Shown: positions 22,000 through 31,029 of the stretch, in pieces
How the letters are laid out: each line of letters starts with the position of its first letter
How positions within the stretch are numbered: the first letter of the stretch is position 1
Source of the DNA: Ailurus styani
Taxonomy: Eukaryota > Chordata > Mammalia > Carnivora > Ailuridae
Length of the DNA: 64,000 nt
Assembly: GCA_002007465.1 (NCBI GenBank)
Contig: LNAC01000039.1
Span: forward strand, 5,935,003-5,999,002
Reading direction: 5' to 3'
Notes under the pieces: model-generated
What the model saw: the letters and a program-made list of their open reading frames with translations, nothing else
The model's database searches: none
Told to the model about the DNA's origin: nothing
Position numbers and translations under genes: made by a program

Positions 22000-22830
22000 A
22001 AATTGGAAATAACTTCAATGTCTATTAATAGGGATTCGATTAAAACAATCTGTGAAGACTGGGTCGAACACTGACCAGTACTGTGTTCACTGTATTCTTA
22101 TTGCCTAATACAGTATAAATATTTAATATTTGTTGATTGAATGAATACATACATCTTCATATATATTCAAGTCCTGAAGTACAATGCAGCATTTAAAAAA
22201 AAGATGTTTTGTAACAGCATTCCTACTCCTGTGTATTTACCCCAAAACCTGGAAGTCAATGTTTATAACAACTCTATTCATAATTGCCAAAAGCTGGAAA
22301 CAACCTAAATGTTCTTCATCTGATGAGTGGATCAGGCAGGACTGCCTTTCAGGAAGTAAATTATTTTATATGTTACTGTATGATTTTTTAAAAGAATTTA
22401 TGTATTGTGTTATTAAGAAATAAACAACATTTTAGATACTGNTTTGTAACAGCATTCCTACTCCTGTGTATTTACCCAAAAACCTGGAAGTCAATGTTTA
22501 TAACAACTCTATTCATAATTGCCAAAAGCTGGAAACAACCTAAATGTTCTTCATCTGATGAGTGGATCAGGCAGGACTGCCTTTCAGGAAGTAAATTATT
22601 TTATATGTTACTGTATGATTTTTTAAAAGAATTTATGTATTGTGTTATTAAGAAATAAACAACATTTTAGATACTGAAAGGGTAAACACCCAAAAGTTAA
22701 TAGTAGTTATCTCCGGTTGATGGGATGGCAAGTGATTTTTGTTTTTTTTCTTATTTCTAGTTTCTGATTTTTCGGTATAAACAAGTTATGCTTTTATAAC
22801 TAGACAAAAATAAGTTACCTTTTAAAATGG
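22000..22830 (+). repeat. Old L1 (L1M) ORF2 end and 3' UTR
   Basis: 'ttggaaataacttcaatgtc', 'gtgtatttaccccaaaacct', 'aatgtttataacaactctat' and 'aaacaacctaaatgttcttc' are L1 ORF2 C-terminal phrases. 'gttatctccggttgatggga' and a degraded A-rich end follow. The copy is lengthened by the 234-bp duplication listed below. Confidence 0.6.
22208..22676 (+). repeat. 234-bp tandem duplication joined by one N
   Basis: 22208-22441 and 22443-22676 are the same 234 bases, separated by a single N at 22442 and differing by one substitution near 22241 (cccc versus ccca). Near-identity plus the N points to overlapping contigs or two haplotypes placed side by side and not to a biological duplication. Confidence 0.9.
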
Positions 22831-22947
22831 GGAGACCTGAAAGCATATCAACTCATGAAAAAATGTATACAAATTAGAAATGTGTAAGTTATAAGAATAT
22901 TCAAAACTAGGTTTCACAGAAGAAAAGAATTTGGATACACCCTCTAG

Positions 22948-23085
22948 AATAGTTCTTCTTAAAGTCCATACAAATCCCCTGCAGTGCTTGTTGGGATGCA
23001 GATTCTCATTCCAAAAATTTGCATTTCTAACAAGCTCCCACATGATCCCAACTCCTGGTCCATGGAGGACTTTGAATATCAGGGC
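22948..23085 (+). repeat. MER5A hAT element
   Basis: 'gcagtgcttgttgggatgca', 'aaatttgcatttctaacaag', 'ctcctggtccatggagga'. The start 'tagttcttcttaaagt' is worn. Confidence 0.65.
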
Positions 23086-23097
23086 TCTAAAATTACT

Positions 23098-23436
23098 GCT
23101 GTTAAGAAAGCAGCCACTAATTAGCCACATGTGGTCCTTAAGTATTTGAAACGTGGCTAGTCAGAATTGAGATGTACAAATGTAAAGTACACACTGGTTT
23201 TGAAGACTTAATACACACACACAAAGAATGTAAAACACCTTAACAATTATTTTATATTAAGTATATTTTGGAATTATTTTTGGACATATGGTGTTAAATA
23301 AACTATATCATTAAAATCAATTTCACATGTTTCTTTTTACCATTTTAATGTGGCTACTAGAAAATTTTAAATTACATTTGTGGTTTGCATTTTTGGCTTA
23401 TATTATATTTTTATTGGATAGCACTGATCTAGAAAA
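23098..23436 (-). repeat. hAT-type DNA transposon
   Basis: 'tagccacatgtggtccttaa', 'tttgaaacgtggctagtcag', 'ttaatgtggctactagaaaa' and 'attggatagcactgatct' are in the order of a well-known mammalian hAT element. Family name and strand uncertain. Confidence 0.6.
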
Positions 23437-23439
23437 AAC

Positions 23440-24065
23440 TATTAACAGGATTTTACTTCATTCTGGGTCTTAAATCACCAACATAATGCAGGAAAAGGAT
23501 TAACACCCCATTAATGACCAAACGGGCAACTTTTTGTATATTCACATTAACATTCACAGGAGTTCCGAAAATCTGTAGGTAGAGGTTGAGACAAATAAAA
23601 ACCATAAAATTTTAGACCAGGTAGGAAACTTTGAGGACATCCAGTGGAAACCCTTGTCTTACGGAATTATTTATTAATTTGACAAAGGTGGATTTGGTAC
23701 TTCGTAGGTGTAGATGCTGACTAGGTACTTATGTGATAGTCACTGACTGCAGTGGGGAGCCTCCCATGAAGAAGCTATGATAGCAGTGGGCTGTCGGAGG
23801 ACCCCAGGAAGCATGTTGGAGGACTCACTAAGGCGGACAGGCAGAGGCCAACAGAGACTCCATTTTCCTGAGGAAGAATCAGACGAGCTCCACACAGGAG
23901 GGCTTATTGGGCTGACTCTCAGTTTCCCCAGGTTTTATAGCTTCTGTTTGGTATTAATGATGCAAATAAAGCTCTAGGGTTAGCTGTTACTTAAATAATC
24001 AATGCAAGCCATTCTGTCCCCTCTCCTCTCTCACACAAAGACACTATTATCAGAAAGCAAAGACA
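23440..24065. other. No gene recognised
   Basis: A 66-codon frame at 23777-23977 lies in GC-richer DNA ending with 'caaataaagctctagg', which contains AATAAA. This could be an LTR or 3' UTR scrap, but I cannot support either. Confidence 0.3.
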
Positions 24066-24069
24066 TTTA

Positions 24070-24109
24070 GTTCCCGCTTCGGCAGCACACATACTAAAAT
24101 TAGAAAGAA
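24070..24109 (+). pseudogene. U6 snRNA 5' fragment (retrocopy)
   Basis: The first ~32 bases read like U6 nucleotides 1-32 with few changes ('cgcttcggcagcacacatac'), then similarity fades. The 3' two thirds of U6 are absent and there is no oligo(T) terminator or poly(A). A 20-base near-repeat (16/20) at 24051-24070 and 24104-24123 may be its target-site duplication. Non-functional. Alternatively it is the head of a U6-mRNA chimeric retrocopy. Confidence 0.75.
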
Positions 24110-24260
24110 AGCAAAAACTTTTGGACCTGAGGAACTTTGAAACTTTGAGCATGGTTGATGGCAGCAGAATGAAATTTGAATTGTGGCAGCAGCACCATCA
24201 ATTATGTGTGCAAATGAGGGGCAAGAAGTGCTGAGGAGATTAAAAACTATGAATAAAATG
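24110..24260 (+). other. Possible mRNA-derived tail joined to the U6 fragment
   Basis: After the U6 part a frame of about 40 codons ends at TGA near 24230 and is followed by 'tatgaataaaatgaaaag', which contains AATAAA. This is what a short 3' UTR would look like in a U6-mRNA chimera made by L1 template switching. No protein was recognised and no poly(A) tract is left. Confidence 0.2.
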
Positions 24261-24975
24261 AAAAGCTCATTTTAGTGATTATTTTTTAAACTTAATTTAT
24301 CAAGAATATCTTACACCAGAGACATTGTGACTGAAATTTGTTCTTATTGGGAGTTACATTTCCTTTCTGAGAGGGAATGAAAAGACAAATGTAGGATAAA
24401 TAATAAAGCTTTGCAATGAGTTGTGAAAATTCTTGTTACTTCCAGAGGTAGTTGAGGCTGAAAATAAAAATAACCCTTTACAATTTTTTTTTTTTTAGTT
24501 AAAATCTGGGTCTTCCCCCTGCCCTCCTGCCATAATGTTTCAACTATTCATAATATAGTATTAAAGGAATCCAGGTTGCTTTGGTATGCATTCTTAACCT
24601 GTCCCTCATTACACACACAGACCCAGTGGCCCGTGTGATCATGGGTTGGATCTAATCTGAACATTTGTATTATTCATTTTCAACCAATATTTTTTAAATT
24701 GCCCATCTGGAAAAAGTCAAACCTACCTGGGAATGGCCGGATGGGCCTTGCCCAAGAGTGAAAAACGGCATAAAAACCATTCAAAACTAAAACTTGAGCC
24801 AAGCAGAATAAATAGTTCTGTGTAAGAATTATAACCGCTTTCCTCTGTCTTTAAGAGTAATTACAACAGCAGTTCTAGAACCTTAAGTGTTTGCTAGCAA
24901 GCAGTGAGTTTGTTTCATTGATTTTGCTTCATTCATACCAAAAAGTAGAGTATATTGACTCTTCGGTTGGCTTTG
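24260..24975. other. No feature recognised
   Basis: AT-rich unique DNA with a T-run near 24487. No gene seen. Confidence 0.4.
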
Positions 24976-24991
24976 AATATTCCTAATGATT

Positions 24992-25231
24992 TTTTTTAAA
25001 AATTTATTTATTTATTAGTTTGTTTGTTTGTTTAAAGGCGGAGTGGGGGGTTGAGGAGGGGCAGAGGGAAAGCATCTCAAGCAGACTCCCCACTGAGCAT
25101 GGGGCTCATTGTGGGATCTACACAGGCTCGACATGGGGCTCACCTGGGGATTTAATCTTATGACCCTGAGATCCTGACCTGTGCTGAAACCGAGATTCAG
25201 GAACTCAACTGACTGAGCCACCCAGGTGCCC
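24992..25231 (-). mobile_element. SINEC, older subtype
   Basis: 'tatgaccctgagatcctgac', 'ggaactcaactgactgagcc', 'acccaggtgccc'. Near-duplication 'tattcctaatgatt' (24978-24991) and 'tatttccaatgatt' (25232-25245). Confidence 0.93.
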
Positions 25232-25245
25232 TATTTCCAATGATT

Positions 25246-26239
25246 ATTTAAACATCTCATTCCCCAACATGAGCAATAATTATTTATAGGAAGTGGCCTA
25301 ATTTTTAAAAATAATAATCTGCCATCCCCCTCACACACAAAAGGAAAACTCATTATTTCCCTGTTAAAAATGTGTCTGTTATGAAGATATGCGTCCTTTG
25401 GGTTCCCATGTTGTGGGGTGCAGGCGGTCCCTTGTCTGGGAAGATCCCCTAATGGACGGATTGGGGTGATGAGACAGTTACAAAAGACTTAGATTCTGGA
25501 AAAATATGTACATGTAAGTGTAAGCCAATAATGTATTTAAGTATGATTTCCCCCCTTAAAATACAGAGTTTTAGGGGAATAAGATGTTTTAGAAGAATCA
25601 ACACACTCCTCATGTCTTATAAAACACCAAGATAGCTTTTCTCTTTTCCTGAGTTGCATCAATAGAAAAAATACGAAATAATAATTAGTCTTCTTGTCAC
25701 CTCATTCTAGGTTTTCTAGATTTATAATTTTGATGTATAGCATATTTATGGCACAACTTACACCCTTATTTATTTGAGATGAATTATTAGATGCTATTTG
25801 CAGGCTGTGAAAAAAACGCCACCCATTTCTTTCTAAGCCTTCGATGTCAGGTGGTCATTAGAGAGTTTCATGGCCTTTTCATGAAAAAATTTCTAATCAT
25901 CCAACCCTTTAAACAAGCATTTTCCCCTCTATGACATTAATTTCTTCTTAAAGTGTTTACTTCGGTTGTAATTTTAGGGGAAATGGGAAATACAATGATA
26001 AGTGCATTTATGTTTATGATGTGGTGATTCTCTTTTGAAAGGAGTCTTGTAATAAAGAACGAATTCAAAACACACACAATCTAGTTTCTGCGAAAGTACA
26101 AGAAAGCTACAAATCTGCCAGCACTCCGTTCACATTGAGCTATGCATTTCTGAGGCACGTCTACCCTTACCAGAGGGCAGAACTTTCCCTCTGTCTCCAG
26201 AGAAGAAGCATAATAAAGATGGATAGCCATTGATAATTA
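25246..26239. other. Repeat-poor block, possible conserved non-coding DNA
   Basis: About 1 kb without interspersed repeats or a useful open frame. AT-rich with TAAT-containing and 'gcaggctgtgaaaaaaacgc'-type segments. Consistent with a regulatory element, but only inferred from lack of repeats. Confidence 0.25.
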
Positions 26240-26634
26240 ATTGGCTTCAAAGTGATGCTTTCTTCATGTCCATAGATTTAGGAGCAAGATGTTTAGAGAA
26301 CTGTTTCAAATGTCTGTTGGGATGAAAAGATCAACCATGGCAAATCTAAACTTCATTTTCTTACTCTCCTAATCCACTGTTTTATACCNTTTTTGTTTTG
26401 TTTTTTTTTTTCAAAGATTTTATTTATTTATTTGACACAGAGAGATCAGATCACAAGTAGGCTGAGAGGCAGGCAGAGAGAGAGNATTGGCTTCAAAGTG
26501 ATGCTTTCTTCATGTCCATAGATTTAGGAGCAAGATGTTTAGAGAACTGTTTCAAATGTCTGTTGGGATGAAAAGATCAACCATGGCAAATCTAAACTTC
26601 ATTTTCTTACTCTCCTAATCCACTGTTTTATACC
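26240..26634 (+). repeat. 149-bp duplication flanking an N-bounded SINE piece
   Basis: 26240-26388 and 26486-26634 appear to be the same 149 bases. Between them are N (26389), a partial SINE and N (26485). A SINE target duplication is 10-20 bases, so a 149-base repeat must come from how two alleles or contigs were joined. Confidence 0.9.
26390..26484 (-). mobile_element. Partial young SINEC between two Ns
   Basis: T-rich tail, 'aagattttatttatttattt', 'atcacaagtaggctgagagg', 'caggcagagagagag', then cut by N. The tRNA-like head is missing. The young subtype and flanking duplication suggest a heterozygous insertion. Confidence 0.9.
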
Positions 26635-26639
26635 TTCTC

Positions 26640-26970
26640 CTCCAGCCAGCAATACCTCCTGCCCCACCATTCTGATCAGCCCTTGCTTCCTCTTTCCCTG
26701 AGAAATAGGAGTAATCAGAAAAGAACTTTCGTGGACCCCAGGGCTGGTGCCACAGTCACCTACCGGCATCTGCGCCCATATTGTCCACCTGCCTTCCTGT
26801 TCGTTACTCCAAATGAGACCTTCCCAGCTCCACTTCCCTGCAGCTTGTGCCCCAGAGCCCATCCTTTCCCCCCTCAAGGATAGTGAATCAGCCACTCTCT
26901 CCTCTCCCCTGCGTCATCATTCCCACTCTCTCTACTAGATCATTCCCTTTCGTCTAAACGACTACCACCT
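26640..26970. other. CT-rich sequence, possibly upstream L2 ORF2
   Basis: Overlapping short frames on both strands are by-products of pyrimidine-rich composition. It directly precedes the L2 copy at 26975 and may be its more eroded upstream part. Confidence 0.3.
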
Positions 26971-26974
26971 TGGT

Positions 26975-27570
26975 GGAAACAGTCAGTTTTCTCCTGGATT
27001 CCTGTAGGAGCCTCCTAACGGGCCACCTTCTTTCAGCCTCTGCTCCCCTCTGGTCTGTTCTCATTTCAACAGCCAGCATGCTTCTGCGGAAATCCAGGGG
27101 GATCTTGTCACTCCTTTGCTCAAAACCCCTCCCGAGGCTTCACATCTCACTGAGTATAAAAGCTGGAGTCCCTACAAAGGTGTGGAAGGCCCTGTTTGTT
27201 CCCCCCTACCCTCTTCCTCCCTTTATCACCTGCACACTGATGCTATCACTGGTACCAGCTTCTCACATAGATTGTTCTTTCCCTTTCTTTTGATCTTCCC
27301 TCTAACATCACCTTCTTAATAAAGTCTTTCCTGCCCACTCTTGAAAATGATAACTCCCCTACGTCACCTGCTCTATTTTTCACTTCTCTTCAGGTGGTGA
27401 AATACTATGTTTTCACTTCATTGTTGTTTACAGTCTGTTTGCCCCTAACTCCCAACCCAAGTAAGATCCATGAGTGGTGGGAGTCCCCCCCTTTTTACCT
27501 CCTTCCCATATTACGACTATATTCCTGCACATAGTAAATGCTCAATAAATACCTGTTAAAAGAATGAATC
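26975..27570 (+). repeat. L2 LINE ORF2-3' end
   Basis: 'tcctgtaggagcctcctaac', 'gatcttgtcactcctttgct', 'caaaacccctcccgaggctt', 'aaaggtgtggaaggccctgt' and the terminal 'agtaaatgctcaataaatac' follow L2 from late ORF2 through the tail. Open frames at 26970-27319 are its decayed reverse-transcriptase region. Confidence 0.8.
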
Positions 27571-27704
27571 TGGCTTTATGAAAGTGTAACTGGAAAATAA
27601 CATGGGTGTAGTGTAAGCCCTGACAGTTGTTTTTTGTTCTTCCTTCATTGTTGTTTGTTTGTTTTTTATAATGCAAACGTATGATTTAAAATTTGATTGC
27701 ATCC

Positions 27705-28197
27705 ACTTCAAAGATGGCTATTTCCAACAAACACATTACCAGCCACCGGACTAGATACAGAGCCAGGCCACCTCCCCCCACTGAGGTTCCTTTGTTTTAG
27801 AGATCTTGGTTGATCTTGATAACTGACCATTTGGGCCACTTGTTGTTTTTTGTTTTTTGTTTTTTCCTCTTCCCAGGCTTTAAATTCCTGCTCTTACATT
27901 TTAAACTCACCACTAAAGAGTGAGGTGAAACCTTAGACTCCCACCTTCACCCCCAATCAAAGCAGAACCCCAGGTCCCCACACGCACTGTGCTCTCTCTC
28001 TCTTTCTACCCATGACCTTGCTGTGTGGCCCCCAGTATGCTGTGTAGTTTCCAGGTTCTCTAAGTAATAAACCTTTATTTTTTTGTTTCAAAGTTTCCTG
28101 TTAGTTATTGCTGATAGGGCCTCTTGTAATGATCAGAACCACAAGGACCGCTCCAGCTGCAACCCTGGTTATTGACAGGCTGAGACCAACACACAAC
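27705..28197 (+). mobile_element. Probable endogenous retrovirus 5' LTR (degraded)
   Basis: Holds AATAAA at 28066-28071 followed by a T/GT-rich stretch, as in an R-U5 boundary, and ends in 'acacacaac' just before a TGG-starting segment at 28198. The 5' limit is a guess. No second LTR was found in the window, so pairing could not be tested. Confidence 0.35.
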
Positions 28198-28215
28198 TGG
28201 CATAGTCAGTAGGAT
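28198..28215 (+). promoter_or_regulatory. Primer-binding-site-like segment
   Basis: 'tggcatagtcagtaggat' starts with TGG right after the LTR-like block, where a retroviral PBS, complementary to a tRNA 3' CCA end, should be. The tRNA cannot be assigned by eye. Confidence 0.3.
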
Positions 28216-29305
28216 TGCATGATTGCCCTTGCAATTAACCGAGGGAAACGCCTTTACCTTGCTTACCAACCGCCAAACTCAGATGGGTAACACCATCTGA
28301 GAAAGAAGCACCCTAACTGGGAGATCTGTCGTGCTGCTCTATGCTTTCACATACCGCCTACAGTATCCAATGCAAAAAGTCAGGCCTGCCATAATCATCT
28401 CAGAGCAGTGTGCTTAAGGCCATATGGTCTAACGAGATGATGAGACCACTAGTTATAAAGACTTTAATTGACTATTAACGTGCAAAAGGATTCTTCACAC
28501 TAAGGAGAGTTAAGGAAGGTGGATTAGATTGCAAGGCAGTTGTCACTGCCCAAAGAGGGCTCTGGGCTGAAGGGACAAGGAAAAGATTCCCATAGGTGAG
28601 GAGGATGGGGCACCTCTGCCTATAACCACCGAGCTGGTGGCTTGTGCCCAGACTACACATTCTAATCCAGGAAAGTGAAATAGCCTTGCAACTGGAAGCC
28701 AATGTCACCGCAAGAGGGAAAATACAACAGGGGCCTACAGTCCCCGTGTCACCACTTCATTCGCTCTGTTGCTGTTTGTCCCCTGACCCAGTGAGATATC
28801 GTGGGTTCAGTTGCTTGGTGTGGTGTTGCTAAAAAATGAATGAACAAATATAAATGTCCTAAACATCTGGGGCCAGCACCTCCTGAGAACCTAGAGGAAG
28901 CACACCAGCTCCCTGATAAATGCACAGTCCAATGGATGCTTCCTGGCTATTACTCAATGTCATGCACACCAACATGCCAAGACTCTGGTTCATGCTCCAG
29001 AGGCCTAGGGCCTTTTCCCAGCCACCCTGCACATATCATACTACTGAAGGCAGACTCCGATCCTGGAATGGTCTCTTGGGACACCCTGGAAAAGAAAGTA
29101 GCCACCTGTGAAGAGGGCTGAGAGTAACGTCATCCCAAATTTTCTGGTAACAGCCCATAAGATTAAGGTAATGGGAGAAAAACAAGTAGAAACTGAGATA
29201 AAAAGACTTAATGAGATTCAAACCTTTCTTAAAGATTTTATACAGTAGGAAGGAGAGAAGAGAGCGAATCGGCTATTGTGGGTTTTCTTGTTTGTTTGGA
29301 AGAGT

Positions 29306-29426
29306 AAATTCTAATTTCAGTAAAATCTAAATTAAGTAAGTAAAATAAGTAAAGCAACGTAAACTTTACTTACTTTACTTAAGTAAGTAAAATAAGTAAA
29401 TTCTAATTTAAGTAAAATCTAAATTC
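29306..29426. repeat. Shuffled and inverted micro-duplication
   Basis: A 25-base unit occurs at 29309-29333 and 29401-29425. A 20-base AAGTAAGT-rich unit occurs at 29334-29353 and 29381-29400, in swapped order. Between them, 29365-29380 ('tttacttactttactt') is the inverse of the second unit. The block can fold into a hairpin. Confidence 0.8.
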
Positions 29427-30759
29427 CTCACAGGGGCCCAAATGCATTAACTGGCCAGTATCTAAAGACCCTAAAATCCATAACTATTTCAGAGATCCAA
29501 CCGGGCTGTATGCTCATTCCTTCTGAGATACCACAGATTCTGAGCCCCCTTGGTTTTGCGCTGAATGGCTTTCAACTCCCAGCATGCCTCTCGAGGTGTC
29601 CCTACCACCATGGGATGAGCTGACAGTGTTATGGAGGCCTCTCCTGAGGAGGGAGAGGGAAGTGGGAAGAAAAAGGGCCCTAGAGCCACTGATCCTCATA
29701 CTCCAGCCCTCCCTCTCCTCACTTGAGTATACGCTGCATGGCACTGCATCCTTGCATTACAGTGATCACTGCGAAGGCTCACGGAGGAAGCCCATCTCCT
29801 GCTGCACGAAATTGTCATGGTTCAATGGGTTCATCATTTCCGTGACCACGGTGACCCAAATGACCCCTTCTTCATTTCTAACCTGAAGAGGCCCCACCTT
29901 GACCCTGAGAATTGTTTTTACACAGCACTCCCCCTAATTACAGGGTGATGTTACTACATTTTGTGGGGCCTGCTGAAGCCATCCAAAAGGCACTGGAACT
30001 CCTAGGAGAAAACCTACATTCTTTCTCTGTCCCTTGAAGATGTAAATCTTACCAAGTCTTTGTAATGTAAACGCCCCAGGAGGTAACTAAAACTCTGCCT
30101 GAGACCCAAGGAAAAAAGGGGGGCCGACGTAAAAGGCTTTTTAAAATAGAAATTGCTATCCAAACTCTAGTTCACAGCCTCCCTAAGATTGTCAAAGGCA
30201 AATAGAAATCTTAAAAGTCTTCTCCACAAATAGTAAAAAACTTTAGCCATGGAGTGGGTAGCCTTAACCTGTTCCTCTGTTAAAAGCTGTTTGGATTCAA
30301 CTGTTATTTATAAACTAGTGAATTTTATATTGTACCTGACCCATAGCTAAAATTTTGAAATGGCAACTTATAGGGTCTCTGTCTGTATCTGCATGTTTAC
30401 ATATGTCTGTGGATATAAGTTATGTACATGATTTTCTTTTTCCTTCTACCTCTGGGTGGAATTGTCAAAATTAGTAAAAGAACCCTATTTAATTGGCTTA
30501 AAGATAAGTACTTGTGAATTATTTCTAAAGCTCAGAAATATGGAAACTAACCCAAATATTTTTCAAGTTCATGCTATTTGGCATAATCTTTGGTAAATAA
30601 AAGCTGCTTTCAGTTTGGTTTAATTGAAATAGGTATGTCTTCAGTGTTGTCAGCATTAAATATTATTCAGATAACAGCTTTTATCCTACCTGGCTTTACT
30701 AGTCAAATAACTTCATGTTATCTCTATTACAAAAATTGTCAGCAAGAAAAGTAGCTTGG

Positions 30760-31029
30760 GGCGCCTGGGTGGCTCAGTCATTAAGTGTCTGCCTTCGGCT
30801 CAGGTCATGATCCCAGGGATCTGGGATCAAGCCCCACAACGGGCTCCCTGCTCTGTGGCGGGAAGCCTGCTTCTCCCTCTCTGACTCCCCCTGCTTGTGT
30901 TCCCTCTCTCCCTGTGTCTCTCTCTGTCAAAGAAAGAAAGAAAGAAAGGACGAAAAGAAAGAAAGGAAGGAAGGAAGGAAGAAAGAAAGAAAGAAAGGAA
31001 GGAAGGAAGGAAGGAAGGAAGGGAGGGAG
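30760..31029 (+). mobile_element. SINEC with expanded GGAA/GAAA tail
   Basis: 'ggcgcctgggtggctcagtc', 'ggctcaggtcatgatcccag', 'ctgtgtctctctctgtcaaa', then about 100 bases of GAAA and GGAA tetranucleotides (30930-31028) in place of the A tail. Perfect duplication 'agtagcttgg' at 30750-30759 and 31030-31039. Confidence 0.95.
30930..31028 (+). repeat. (GAAA)n/(GGAA)n microsatellite
   Basis: Alternating blocks of GAAA and GGAA grown from the SINE tail, ending in GGGA units. Likely length-variable. Confidence 0.95.

Noticed and set aside
22184..22658. Two nearly identical open frames that look like a gene family
   Set aside because: They are the two halves of the 234-bp duplication at an N join, in an old L1.
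26970..27319. 107- and 67-codon frames
   Set aside because: They lie within a plus-strand L2 and are decayed reverse-transcriptase sequence in shifted frames.
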